A model generated the notes under the pieces. The model saw only the letters and a program-made list of their open reading frames with translations. It searched no databases and had not been told where the DNA came from. DNA of 64,000 bases from Stigmatella erecta (GTDB lineage: Bacteria > Myxococcota > Myxococcia > Myxococcales > Myxococcaceae): positions 62,001 to 126,000 of the forward strand of contig NZ_FOIJ01000008.1 of the NCBI RefSeq assembly GCF_900111745.1, given 5' to 3'. Of the stretch, positions 30,983 to 39,300 are shown in pieces; the first letter of the stretch is position 1; the number at the start of each line of letters is the position of its first letter. A program made the position numbers and the translations under genes.

Positions 30983-31984
30983 TCAGCGGAGGCGAGCGAA
31001 GAGCAAGTTCTCGTCTCGCAGCCAGCGCGTGCAGTCCTCCAGCATCGCCTGCAGCGAGATGGCCTGATAGCTGAGCTCTCGCTGCGCCTTTTCCGAGGAG
31101 CAGAGCGTGCTGGCGCACACGAGGGTGGCGGCATCCGCCGTCATTGGCGGCTCTTGGCCGGTGACCCGGGAGACAAGGTCGGAGGTCCGCCCGACGAGGT
31201 GAAGCAGCCAGGCGGGGGTGGGCTTCCGCGGAACCGGCTTGTCCAGCAGCTTGCCAATGAGGGAGACCATCTCCAAGAGCGAGGCATCCGTCCCGGCGAG
31301 CAGGTAGTTCTCCCCGGTGCGGCCCCGCTCCACGGCCGTGATGTGCGCCCTGGCCACCTGGCGCACCCCACAGAACGAACCTTTGCCGGGAGGAACCCCG
31401 GGCAACTTCCCGGTCGCGATGAGGCGAATCATTCTCGACCAGCCCTGGTAGTCATAGCGGCCAATCACGTTCGAGGGATTGAGGATCACCGCGTCCAGTC
31501 CCGCCGCCAGCGCCTTCCGCACCTCCTGCTCCGCCAGCCACTTCGTGCGGCAGTAGTGGATGGGACAGTCCGGTGCGCGCGAAGGAGTGCTCTCGGTGAT
31601 GGTCTCGTCGACCAGCCCCCAGGCCGCTCCGCTCGAGGTGTGGATGAAGCGGCGCGCTTTTCGCGCCAGGGCCGCCTCGAGGACGATGCGCGTCCCCTCG
31701 ACATTGGTGCGGTACTGGGCGCTGTGGCTGCCTGCCCACAGGCTGGTGCTCGCGGCGACGTGGAACACGGCATCGACGCCGCTGGGTAATGCCGCGAGCA
31801 CCGACTCTCGATCGGTGACGTCGCCGGGGCGGAACTCGACCCCCAGGGCGCTGAGCGATTTGGTGCTGGCGGTGGAGCGGTGGAGCGCCACGACGTGCCA
31901 GCCGTCCGAGACGAGCTCCTCGATCAGATTGCGCCCGACGAAGCCGGTGCCGCCCGTGACAAAGCAGGTTCGCATGGCCCGCAT
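30983..31984 (-). CDS. NAD(P)-dependent epimerase/reductase (extended SDR)
   Basis: 333 residues. The Rossmann motif TGGTGFVGRNL lies near residue 10 and the active-site YxxxK (YCRTK) near 144, with an upstream Ser in HTSSGAAWG. It resembles dihydroflavonol-4-reductase/3-beta-HSD-type extended SDRs rather than sugar epimerases proper. The substrate is unknown. ATGs at 31984 and 31975 are both plausible. Its start lies within a few bp of the LysR-type gene's stop, so the two leftward genes may be co-transcribed. Confidence 0.87.
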   Translation of the reverse strand: MRAMRTCFVTGGTGFVGRNLIEELVSDGWHVVALHRSTASTKSLSALGVEFRPGDVTDRESVLAALPSGVDAVFHVAASTSLWAGSHSAQYRTNVEGTRIVLEAALARKARRFIHTSSGAAWGLVDETITESTPSRAPDCPIHYCRTKWLAEQEVRKALAAGLDAVILNPSNVIGRYDYQGWSRMIRLIATGKLPGVPPGKGSFCGVRQVARAHITAVERGRTGENYLLAGTDASLLEMVSLIGKLLDKPVPRKPTPAWLLHLVGRTSDLVSRVTGQEPPMTADAATLVCASTLCSSEKAQRELSYQAISLQAMLEDCTRWLRDENLLFARLR

Positions 31985-31985
31985 C

Positions 31986-32894
31986 CTAGCACCGGGGGCT
32001 GGCCAGCCCGATATAGGCCGCCAGTTCGTCAGGCTTCCCTTCGGGAAAGGCTTCCTTCAAATAGTCGAGAAAGGCGGAGACACGAGCGCTCAGCAGCCGC
32101 CGCGACGGGTAGAGCGTCCATAGCGTGATTTCCGGCCCCTCGACATCGCCCCAATGCACCAGCGTTCCAGCGGCCAGATCGTGACTCACAAGTGAAATGG
32201 GGAGACGCCCAGCGCCAACGCCCGCTCGGACAGCATCGCGGACCATGACGAGCGACGAAAGGTGAAGGACTGGCTCGACCGCGATGCGAGATCTTCCGGT
32301 GGGCGTCACCACATTCCAGGTTGCACTCCGGTCGCCCGCGCCTCGGACCACCACTGGAACAGCGCGAGGGGCCGCCGGCCGAACGAGGTTCGGGCTCGCG
32401 ACAGCTACCAGCCGGTCGCGCAGAAAAATGCGTCCGACAAGGCGCTCATCCGGATCCGGATTGACGCGAATGACCAGGTCATAACCTTCCTCGATCAGGT
32501 CGACGGTCCGATCTTCCGTTGTGACTTCAAGCCGGACCTCCGGATATTGCAGCGCGAACCCGGCCGCGAGCTTCCCCATGGCGGTCTGCGAGAAGAGCAA
32601 AGGCGCGCTGATTCTCAACTTGCCTCGCGGCCTGGCCCCACCTGAGGCGATCGCTGCCGCGGTCTCGTCGAGCTCGGTCAGCAAGGCCCCCGTTCGCTCG
32701 AAGAGCGCCCGTCCTTCCTCGGTGAGCTTCAGCGCGCGCGCGCCGCGCTCGAACAGACGCAGGTCGAGGGTGGCCTCCAGTTCCGCCACCCGGCGGGACA
32801 GGGTGGCCTTCGGGCGCCCCGCCGCGCGTGCGGCCCGTCCAAACCCCCCGTGCCGGGCGACAAGATTGAAATCAGCGAGAGCAAGCAGGTCCAT
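31986..32894 (-). CDS. LysR-family transcriptional regulator
   Basis: 302 residues. N-terminal winged HTH (LNFVARHGGF-like start, GRPKATLSRRVAELEATLDLRLFERG) and a type 2 periplasmic-binding-like effector domain from about 88. It is divergent from an NmrA-like/DUF1857 pair across a 104-bp gap, the usual layout of a LysR activator and its target. Direct repeats CGGTAAG lie in that gap. The inducer is not predictable. Confidence 0.93.
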   Translation of the reverse strand: MDLLALADFNLVARHGGFGRAARAAGRPKATLSRRVAELEATLDLRLFERGARALKLTEEGRALFERTGALLTELDETAAAIASGGARPRGKLRISAPLLFSQTAMGKLAAGFALQYPEVRLEVTTEDRTVDLIEEGYDLVIRVNPDPDERLVGRIFLRDRLVAVASPNLVRPAAPRAVPVVVRGAGDRSATWNVVTPTGRSRIAVEPVLHLSSLVMVRDAVRAGVGAGRLPISLVSHDLAAGTLVHWGDVEGPEITLWTLYPSRRLLSARVSAFLDYLKEAFPEGKPDELAAYIGLASPRC

Positions 32895-32938
32895 GAGTGT
32901 TCCACCTGTGAGACGGTGGGTCCCAATCTAACGTCTCC

Positions 32939-32961
32939 CGGTAAGAATTTGGAACGGTAAG
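32939..32961. promoter_or_regulatory. Direct repeats CGGTAAG in LysR/NmrA gap
   Basis: Two exact 7-bp copies, 32939-32945 and 32955-32961, spaced 16 bp start to start, within an otherwise AT-richer stretch. The position suits a LysR binding site or the two divergent promoters. Confidence 0.4.
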
Positions 32962-32998
32962 TTATGGGGGTCTCTCGACATCAACAGGAGTGATTCCC

Positions 32999-33868
32999 AT
33001 GACCATCCTCGTTACCGGTGCCACCGGCACCGTCGGCCGCCACGTTGTCGAACAGCTCACCCAGCGCGGGGCCGATGTGCGCGCGCTCGTGCGCGATCCC
33101 GCCAAGGCTCACTTCCCGGTGGGCGTCGCCGTGGCGCAGGGCGACCTGCTCGACATCGACTCGCTGCGGAGCGCCTTCTCGGGCATCTCCACGCTCTTTT
33201 TGCTCAACGCCGTGGTTCCTGACGAATTCACCCAGGCCCTGACCGCGCTCAACCTCGCCCGCGAGGCTGGCATCGAGCGGATCGTCTACCTGTCGGTGAT
33301 CCACAGCGACCGTTACGCGAACGTGCCGCACTTCGCGGGTAAGTTCGCCGTCGAGCGCATGATCGAGCAGATGGGCCTCAACGCCACCATCCTGCGTCCC
33401 GCTTACTTCATGAACAACGATGTCACGATCAAGGACGTGGTGACCGGATACGGCGTCTACCCGATGCCGATCGGCGGCAAAGGCCTCGCCATGATCGACG
33501 CGCGCGACATCGGCGAGATCGCGGCCATCGAGCTGATCCGCCGGGAGCGGGCAGCGACCCCGCTTCCCCTCGACCGGCTCAACCTCGTTGGCCCCGACAC
33601 GCTGACCGGTGCGGATGCCGCGGCCATCTGGACGGGGGTCCTGGGGCGCCCGATCGCCTATCCGGGCGATGACACCGCCGGGTTCGAGCAGAGCCTCCGG
33701 CGGTTCATGCCGAGCTGGATGGCGTTCGACATGCGCCTGATGAGCGAGCGCTTCCTCACCGAAGGCATGCTCCCCGAGGCTGGCGACGTCGCGCGTCTCA
33801 CCACGCTCCTGGGGCGCTCCCTGCGTTCTTACCGCGACTTCGCCGCCGAGATCGCGGCTTCGGCCTGA
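32999..33868 (+). CDS. NmrA-like NAD(P)-binding protein
   Basis: 289 residues, atypical SDR. The nucleotide motif VTGATGTVGRHVVEQL lies near residue 5. No canonical YxxxK is present, as in NmrA/azoreductase-type family members. They act as redox sensors or as quinone/azo reductases. The ATG at 32999 follows CAGGAG. A DUF1857 gene follows 41 bp later, and the LysR gene is divergent. Confidence 0.88.
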   Translation: MTILVTGATGTVGRHVVEQLTQRGADVRALVRDPAKAHFPVGVAVAQGDLLDIDSLRSAFSGISTLFLLNAVVPDEFTQALTALNLAREAGIERIVYLSVIHSDRYANVPHFAGKFAVERMIEQMGLNATILRPAYFMNNDVTIKDVVTGYGVYPMPIGGKGLAMIDARDIGEIAAIELIRRERAATPLPLDRLNLVGPDTLTGADAAAIWTGVLGRPIAYPGDDTAGFEQSLRRFMPSWMAFDMRLMSERFLTEGMLPEAGDVARLTTLLGRSLRSYRDFAAEIAASA

Positions 33869-33909
33869 AGGCCGGGCGGCACCCAACACCCACGAGAAGG
33901 AACATCCTC

Positions 33910-34383
33910 ATGATCTATTCGACTGCCACCGTCCCAGTGAACCCGGAAGGCGAGACCCAGCTGACCCGCGCACAGGCATGGGAGGGCCTGGTTCTCAAGG
34001 CCCGCGACGCACGCCTGTTTCTCCCGCCCGGGCTCTGCACCCGTTGCGACGTCGTCGAGGAGGGCGCTTCTCACATCGTGCGTGAAGCCACGATTGCAGG
34101 AGCCGATCTGCGCGAGATCATCACGTTCGAGCCGCAGAGCAAGGTCACTTTTTTCCAGGCCACCGGTCCGCGCGAGGGCGCGATCATCAACGAGCTGTTC
34201 GAGGCCGCCGACGGCACGCTCCAGCTCCGCTTCTACTGCTACCTCGGCCTGCGCGGCAAAGAGCCGAACGGCCCCGAGGAGCGGGCCGAGCAGGAGTGGA
34301 TGAATGGCGACAAGGGATACAGGAGCGCCTTGCTGTCAACGCTGAAGCGGACGCGCGAACTCCTCGCGGAGGGCCGGCTCTGA
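33910..34383 (+). CDS. DUF1857 (AtaL-like, SRPBCC-fold) protein
   Basis: 157 residues with the block LTRAQAWEGLVLKARDARLFLPP, and DLREIITFEPQSKVTFFQA further on. The family is predicted to have a START-type hydrophobic pocket. It probably binds or modifies a small hydrophobic molecule. It is in one unit with the NmrA-like gene under the divergent LysR regulator. Confidence 0.85.
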   Translation: MIYSTATVPVNPEGETQLTRAQAWEGLVLKARDARLFLPPGLCTRCDVVEEGASHIVREATIAGADLREIITFEPQSKVTFFQATGPREGAIINELFEAADGTLQLRFYCYLGLRGKEPNGPEERAEQEWMNGDKGYRSALLSTLKRTRELLAEGRL

Positions 34384-34487
34384 GCACCACCAGGGACATC
34401 CACCACGGGACTGCCTTTGAGGAGGCGTCCCGCCTTCCGAGGTAGCGGCCGTGCAAGATTCCGAAACCGGCAACATCCAGACTGCCC

Positions 34488-34511
34488 AACCCAGGATACG
34501 GGTCCTGGGTT
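34488..34511. terminator. Perfect hairpin after the DUF1857 gene
   Basis: AACCCAGGA and TCCTGGGTT around TACGGG, 105 bp after the DUF1857 stop. No T tract. Confidence 0.4.
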
Positions 34512-34529
34512 CGACCGGAGGTACCGGCT

Positions 34530-34668
34530 GGGCCTGCTCCGATGGGGTGGCTCTCCCTCACTTCATGGGGCTCAGCGGCAGCGAGCAGGCGAGCCCCGCT
34601 CGTGCGGCTGTCCGCATGCCCCAGGATCCACACAAACTGCGGAAGAGCCACCCCATCGGGGCAAGCCC
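34530..34668. repeat. Large imperfect inverted repeat
   Basis: Arms 34530-34554 and 34644-34668 are 25 bp with two mismatches. The inner core GATGGGGTGGCTCT is perfect. Weaker pairing continues towards a CGAGC-CCC-GCTCG centre near 34593. Such a structure fits a MITE-like remnant, but no target duplication was found. Confidence 0.7.
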
Positions 34669-34973
34669 ACAGGTGCCCACCGACGACGACGTGCATCTGC
34701 CCCGGCGACGGTTGATGGCGCAGATGCGCGGCGCGGGCGCCTGCGACAGCGCGCTTCAGTCACACCGAGGGCGAGAAGGGCCGTTGGCAGGCCTCGATGC
34801 GCGTTACTGCCGATCGCGAGGAAGAACTCCCGTTCATCAGGGAGGAGAAGTCCGGCGCCTGGAAGCCCGCCTCGGTCTCAACCTTCTCGGACGCGTGCGG
34901 CCGAGGACGCAGGCATGAGGGCAGGGAGGAGCGGACGCATGTCTTCAGGTTCCCGTGCAGAAGGGGGCACATC

Positions 34974-35180
34974 GTGCCGTCCGGCTCGACAGCGTGATCG
35001 CGTACCCCTTGAACCGGGCATTGTTCGGCAGGCTCATGGAGTGCATCTGTTTCGCCGGATCGAGTGCGAGGGATTGGCCAAACCTCTCGGGGTAAACCCA
35101 GAGCCGCCGGAGGTCGAACACCCCGGAGCGTGGGTGCGGCGAAAGTAGCAGCACCTGCTTGTTCACGGCGCTTGCCCGCA
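34974..35180 (-). pseudogene. Fragment of a GH92-type C-terminal domain
   Basis: The minus strand encodes FGQSLALDPAKQMHSMSLPN followed by ARFKGYAITLS. This matches the last 35 residues of the GH92 protein at 43267-46581 (FGQSLALDPTKQVHSMSLPN) with few changes. DNA identity is about 90% over roughly 95 bp. Weaker similarity reaches a VLL-PH-R stretch near 35140-35175. The stop codon is missing, apparently through loss of about 37 bp: the 13-bp sequence GTGCCGTCCGGCT that flanks the GH92 terminator also occurs at 34974. No start or body remains. Confidence 0.82.
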
Positions 35181-35193
35181 CATACGATGAGGC

Positions 35194-36450
35194 GTGCCTC
35201 ACCACACCAACTGGTCCCGCAACGTCGAATACTCGGCAGCCCGTTTTCACCGGCCTGGCTCGCTCGACGAGGTGAGGGAGATTGTCGCCAAGGCGAAGGC
35301 CGTCCGCGCTCTCGGGTCACGGCACTCGTTCAACACCATCGCGGACACGCCGGGCGACCTGATCTCCCTGGAGGCGTTCAACCCAGAAGCCGTGATCGAC
35401 CGCGAAGCCCGGACGGTCACCGCCAGTGGCGGCATCCGCTACGGCGAGCTTGGCGCCCGGCTCCAGGCAGAGGGATTCGCCCTGGCGAACCTCGCGTCGC
35501 TTCCGCACATCTCGGTGGCCGGTGCCATTGCGACCGCGACGCATGGCTCTGGATGCGCGAACCGGAGCCTGGCGTCAGCGGTCGCGGGGCTCACGCTTGT
35601 CACGGCCAGCGGCGAGACGCTCGCGCTGACCCGGGCGAGCCCAGACTTCGCGGGAGCCGTCGTCGGTCTGGGGGCCCTGGGCATCGTTACCTCGGTCACC
35701 CTCGATATCGAGCCGGCGTTCACCGTCGCGGTCAGCGTCCACGAGGAGCTCGCCTGGGACACCCTGTTGAACCACTTCGACGCGATCACCGGTGCCGCCT
35801 ACAGCGTGAGCCTGTTCACGAACTGGGCACGGGACACGATCGATCAGGTCTGGCTCAAGCAGCGTTCCCCGGGGGCGCTGCCCATCGAGGGCCAGAGCTT
35901 CCACGGCGCCGTGCCTGCCCGGGTGCGGCGGCATCCCCTGCTTGGCGTCTCACCCGAGGCCTGCACCGAACAACTCGGCATCGCCGGGCACTGGATCGAC
36001 AGGCTGCCCCACTTCCGTCTCGACTTCACCCCGAGCCGGGGCGACGAACTCCAGTCCGAATACATCCTGCCCAGGGCCCACGCGGCCGAGGCCATCCAGG
36101 CCGTGCGCGCGCTGGCCAGCCGCATCGCGCCGCTCCTGCACATCGCGGAGATCCGGACGATCGCCGCCGACGATCTCTGGCTCAGCATGGCGTACCACGA
36201 GGCCAGCGTCGGTTTCCACTTCACGTGGAAGCGCCTGCAACCCGAGGTGGAGGCCCTGCTTCCCGCCCTCGAAGGAGCGCTCGCGCCGTTCAGGGCCCGG
36301 CCCCACTGGGGCAAGCTGTTCCATGCCCAGGCCGGGCACATCGCGACCCTCTACGAGAAGCTGCCGGCCTTCGTTTCGCTGGCCGAGCGGCTGGATCCAG
36401 GCCACAAGTTCCGCAATGCTTTTCTCACCCGCCATGTCTTCGGCGGCTGA
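35194..36450 (+). CDS. FAD-linked alditol oxidase-like protein
   Basis: 418 residues, VAO/PCMH flavoprotein. It resembles actinobacterial AldO, which oxidises terminal hydroxyls of xylitol and sorbitol with release of H2O2; the length is the same. The FAD-binding domain has RALGSRHSFN with His44 (the expected covalent FAD site) and SVAGAIATATHGSG. The C-terminal ALO domain ends HPGHKF-type (LDPGHKFRNAF). The start is GTG at 35194 with GATGAGG upstream. Sugar-alcohol specificity is inferred from similarity only. Confidence 0.87.
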   Translation: MPHHTNWSRNVEYSAARFHRPGSLDEVREIVAKAKAVRALGSRHSFNTIADTPGDLISLEAFNPEAVIDREARTVTASGGIRYGELGARLQAEGFALANLASLPHISVAGAIATATHGSGCANRSLASAVAGLTLVTASGETLALTRASPDFAGAVVGLGALGIVTSVTLDIEPAFTVAVSVHEELAWDTLLNHFDAITGAAYSVSLFTNWARDTIDQVWLKQRSPGALPIEGQSFHGAVPARVRRHPLLGVSPEACTEQLGIAGHWIDRLPHFRLDFTPSRGDELQSEYILPRAHAAEAIQAVRALASRIAPLLHIAEIRTIAADDLWLSMAYHEASVGFHFTWKRLQPEVEALLPALEGALAPFRARPHWGKLFHAQAGHIATLYEKLPAFVSLAERLDPGHKFRNAFLTRHVFGG

Positions 36451-36538
36451 CGCTCCAGGAACGCGAGGGGGGCTGCGCCGCCCCGGAAGCCGCGCGGCGC
36501 TCCTCTTTGGGGTCTTGAGCGGCTTGAGTTCCGCAGCG

Positions 36539-36546
36539 TGACGTCA
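36539..36546. promoter_or_regulatory. Palindrome TGACGTCA before the ABC operon
   Basis: 8-bp perfect palindrome 19 bp upstream of the ABC ATPase start. Short enough to occur by chance. Confidence 0.25.
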
Positions 36547-36565
36547 TAGAGGCCATCCGTCCACC

Positions 36566-37510
36566 ATGACCACCCCCCTGCCACCCATCATCTCCGTCTC
36601 CGGCCTGACCAAGACCTATGCGTCAGGGCTTCATGCGCTGAAGAACATCGATCTGGAGATCCGCAAGGGCGAGATCTTCGCCCTGCTGGGCCCCAATGGG
36701 GCTGGAAAGACGACGCTGATCAACATCATCTGCGGCATCGTCACCCCCAGCTCGGGAAAGATCGTCGCCGACGGGCACGACGTGCTCCGGGAGTACCGCG
36801 CCGCGCGGTCCAAGATCGGGCTGGTGCCGCAGGAGCTGGTCACCGACGCCTTCGAGACCGTGTGGGCGACGACCTCCTTCAGCCGCGGTCTGTTCGGCAA
36901 GGCGCCCCATCCGTCTTACATCGAGAAGGTGCTCCGGGACCTCTCCCTGTGGGACAAGAAGGACGCCAAGATCATGACGCTGTCGGGCGGCATGAAGCGG
37001 CGGGTGATGATCGCCAAGGCGCTGAGCCACGAGCCGGAGATCCTCTTCCTCGACGAGCCGACCGCCGGTGTGGACGTGGGGCTGCGCCGGGACATGTGGG
37101 AGCAGGTCCGGGGCCTGCGCGAGAAGGGTGTGACCATCATCCTGACCACCCACTACATCGAGGAGGCCGAGCAGATGGCCGACCGGATAGGGGTCATTTC
37201 CCAAGGGGCGCTCATCCTCGTCGAGGACAAGACCAGCCTGATGAAGAAGCTGGGCAAGAAGCAGCTCACCCTGAACCTCCAGACGCCGCTGACGGCCCTC
37301 CCGGCCGGGCTGGCCGAGTGGCCGCTCACGCTGAAGGCCGGCGGCCATGAGCTGGAGTACGTCTTCGACGCGAACGAGGAACGGACGGGTGTGCCGAGCC
37401 TCCTGCGGCGGTTGAGCGAGCTGGACATCGGGTTCAGGGATTTGAACACACGCCAGAGCTCGCTCGAGGACATCTTCGTGGGCCTGGTCAAGGAGCGCAC
37501 CGCATCATGA
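36566..37510 (+). CDS. ABC transporter ATP-binding protein
   Basis: 314 residues. Walker [11 protein letters not shown]-loop LVPQELV, signature LSGGMKRR, Walker B ILFLDEPT and H-loop THY are all intact. A C-terminal DUF4162-like tail follows. It is the DrrA/YadG type used by ABC-2 exporters of drugs, lipids or polysaccharides. The 3' end overlaps the permease gene by 4 bp, so the two form one complex. Confidence 0.95.
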   Translation: MTTPLPPIISVSGLTKTYASGLHALKNIDLEIRKGEIFALLGPNGAGKTTLINIICGIVTPSSGKIVADGHDVLREYRAARSKIGLVPQELVTDAFETVWATTSFSRGLFGKAPHPSYIEKVLRDLSLWDKKDAKIMTLSGGMKRRVMIAKALSHEPEILFLDEPTAGVDVGLRRDMWEQVRGLREKGVTIILTTHYIEEAEQMADRIGVISQGALILVEDKTSLMKKLGKKQLTLNLQTPLTALPAGLAEWPLTLKAGGHELEYVFDANEERTGVPSLLRRLSELDIGFRDLNTRQSSLEDIFVGLVKERTAS

Positions 37511-38280
37511 GCATGACCTTCAACGGCCATGGCGTTTGGGCCATCTACCGGTTCGAGATGGCACGGGCGCTGCGCACCCTGGTGCAGAGCGTGGTGACCC
37601 CGGTCATCACCACCTCGCTCTATTTCGTGGTCTTCGGCTCGGCGATCGGCCAGTCGATGAAGCAGGTGGACGGCGTGCCCTACGGCGCCTTCATCGTGCC
37701 CGGCCTGATCATGCTCAGCCTGTTCACCCAGAGCCTGTTCAACGCCAGCTTCGGCATCTACTTCCCCAAGTTCACCGGAACGATCTACGAGCTGCTGTCC
37801 GCGCCGGTGAGCTACCTGGAGATCGTCATCGCCTACGTCGGGGCAGCCGCGACCAAGTCAGCGGTCCTGGGGTTGATCATCCTGGCCACGGCGGCGATGT
37901 TCGTGCCCATCCACATCCTCCACCCGCTGTGGATGATCGCCTTCCTGGTGCTGACGGCGGTGACCTTCAGCCTGTTCGGCTTCATCATCGGCGTCTGGGC
38001 CAACAGCTTCGAGCAGCTACAGTTCATCCCCATGCTGATCGTGACGCCGCTGACGTTCCTGGGCGGCGCGTTCTACTCCATCGACATGCTGCCGCCCGTC
38101 TGGCGCACGGTGACCCTGTTCAACCCGGTGGTCTATCTGATCTCGGGCTTCCGCTGGAGCTTCTACGGGACGGCGGACGTGGCGGTGGAGGTGAGCCTCC
38201 TCATGACGCTGGGCTTCTTCCTGCTGTGCCTGGTGGTGGTGGGGTGGATCTTCAAGACGGGCTACCGGTTGAAGAACTAG
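37507..38280 (+). CDS. ABC-2 type transporter permease
   Basis: 257 residues with six predicted membrane segments (around 28-48, 61-80, 100-125, 135-160, 170-190 and 232-252). It has the ABC-2 signature near [16 protein letters not shown]. YadH-like. It pairs with the preceding ATPase to make a half-size exporter that probably dimerises. Cargo unknown. Confidence 0.94.
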   Translation: MSMTFNGHGVWAIYRFEMARALRTLVQSVVTPVITTSLYFVVFGSAIGQSMKQVDGVPYGAFIVPGLIMLSLFTQSLFNASFGIYFPKFTGTIYELLSAPVSYLEIVIAYVGAAATKSAVLGLIILATAAMFVPIHILHPLWMIAFLVLTAVTFSLFGFIIGVWANSFEQLQFIPMLIVTPLTFLGGAFYSIDMLPPVWRTVTLFNPVVYLISGFRWSFYGTADVAVEVSLLMTLGFFLLCLVVVGWIFKTGYRLKN

Positions 38281-38305
38281 GCCAGGCTCGGAACCGCTTC
38301 AGGGG

Positions 38306-38324
38306 ACGGCCTCGCAGAGGCCGT
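38306..38324 (+). terminator. Hairpin after the ABC permease gene
   Basis: ACGGCCTC-GCA-GAGGCCGT, 25 bp after the permease stop; no T tract. Confidence 0.4.
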
Positions 38325-38338
38325 TGACCTGGCGGAGG

Positions 38339-38357
38339 GGGCGGCACTGCGCCGCCC
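38339..38357. terminator. Second hairpin between convergent ABC permease gene and M1 remnant
   Basis: GGGCGGC-ACTGC-GCCGCCC, perfect 7-bp stem, 20 bp beyond the stop of the minus-strand M1 remnant. Confidence 0.4.
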
Positions 38358-38377
38358 AACGATGGCACCGTGAAGAC

Positions 38378-39300
38378 TCAGCGCGTCGTGCCGCCGTCGA
38401 CCCAGCGCGCGAAGAAGCCTCCCAGGTCCTGCGAGGTCTCGGCCTGCATGGCCTGCCGGAAGTCAGCCGAGCGCACCGAGCGGCCCCAGTGGGCCTGCGT
38501 GTAGGCCTTCAGGCCGCGCCAGAAGGCCTCCTCGCCCAGCAGCATGCGCAGCTCGTGCACCACGAGCGCGCCCTTGTCGTAGACCAGCGAGCGGTCATCC
38601 GCGGTCGGGTGGTCCCAGTTGGGGAAGACCAGCGGCTTGTCATGGCCTGCGGCGCGCACGGCCTCGTACTTGGTGCGCGAGGCCTCGATGAGGGCATCGT
38701 AGCGAGCGCGGCCATCGCGCTGCTCGAACCAGGCCGCGTTCATGAAGCTCGCCACCCCCTTGTTGAGCCAGAACTCGGTCCAGTCCTGGTTGGTCACCGC
38801 GTTGCCCCACCACTGGTGAGACAGCTCGTGTGCGGCCAGCCAGCCCTTGCCCGGGTCCTGAAGCACGCGCTGGCCGAAGCCCTGGCCCATGACCGCGAAG
38901 CCGGCCATCTCCTGAGCCGCCGGGCCGCTCACCAGCACCTGGCTGTAGACCGGCAATGGGTAGGGCATGCCGGCGCGCTCGGCGTAGAAGGCCAGCATGG
39001 CGCGGGTGTCTTGGAAGATGCGGCGCAGCTGCGCCTCGCTGAAGCTGCCGGGCGCGAGGAAGCGCAGGTGGGGCGCGGCGCTGTCGTCGATCACCTCGCG
39101 CAGCCTCCCGGCGGCGAAGCCGTAGAGGTAGCTGGGCATCGGTAGCGCGAGCGACCAGCGGTGCCGCACGCGCCCGTCCGGCCGTGGCTCGACGCGCACC
39201 GGCTGCCCGTTGGCCACCGCCTGCCAGCCGGCAGGCAGCAGCAGGCTGAGTGCCAGCGTCGCGCGATGGGCGGGCGCATCCACGCAGGGCATCCAAAGGA
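38378..39300 (-). pseudogene. M1 metallopeptidase remnant lacking its 5' part
   Basis: C-terminal part of an M1 (aminopeptidase N-like) enzyme of about 305 residues. Homology begins abruptly at WMPCVDAPAHRAT near 39295. The zinc motif HELSHQWWGN is present. The second zinc ligand region reads WLNKGVASF, where M1 enzymes have a Glu in NEG; a single G-to-A change (GAG to AAG) would explain it. There is no start region: upstream sequence in the same frame is antisense to the next gene. Dead by two criteria. Confidence 0.85.

Larger units (their letters stand above)
34384..34973. other. Gene-free region with inverted repeats
   Basis: 590 bp without a credible gene. It contains a perfect hairpin at 34488-34511 and a large imperfect inverted repeat at 34530-34668. 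Both strands read the same short peptide theme across the repeat (W-C-DGVALP), an expected product of an inverted duplication. The adjoining 34974-35180 is a pseudogene fragment. Confidence 0.55.

Noticed and set aside
34503-34520. T-arm-like GGTTCGACC suggesting a tRNA
   Set aside because: No acceptor, D or anticodon stems can be drawn around it.
34417-35148. 243-codon open frame
   Set aside because: Runs through the inverted repeat and the GH92 fragment in the opposite sense; no ribosome site or family.
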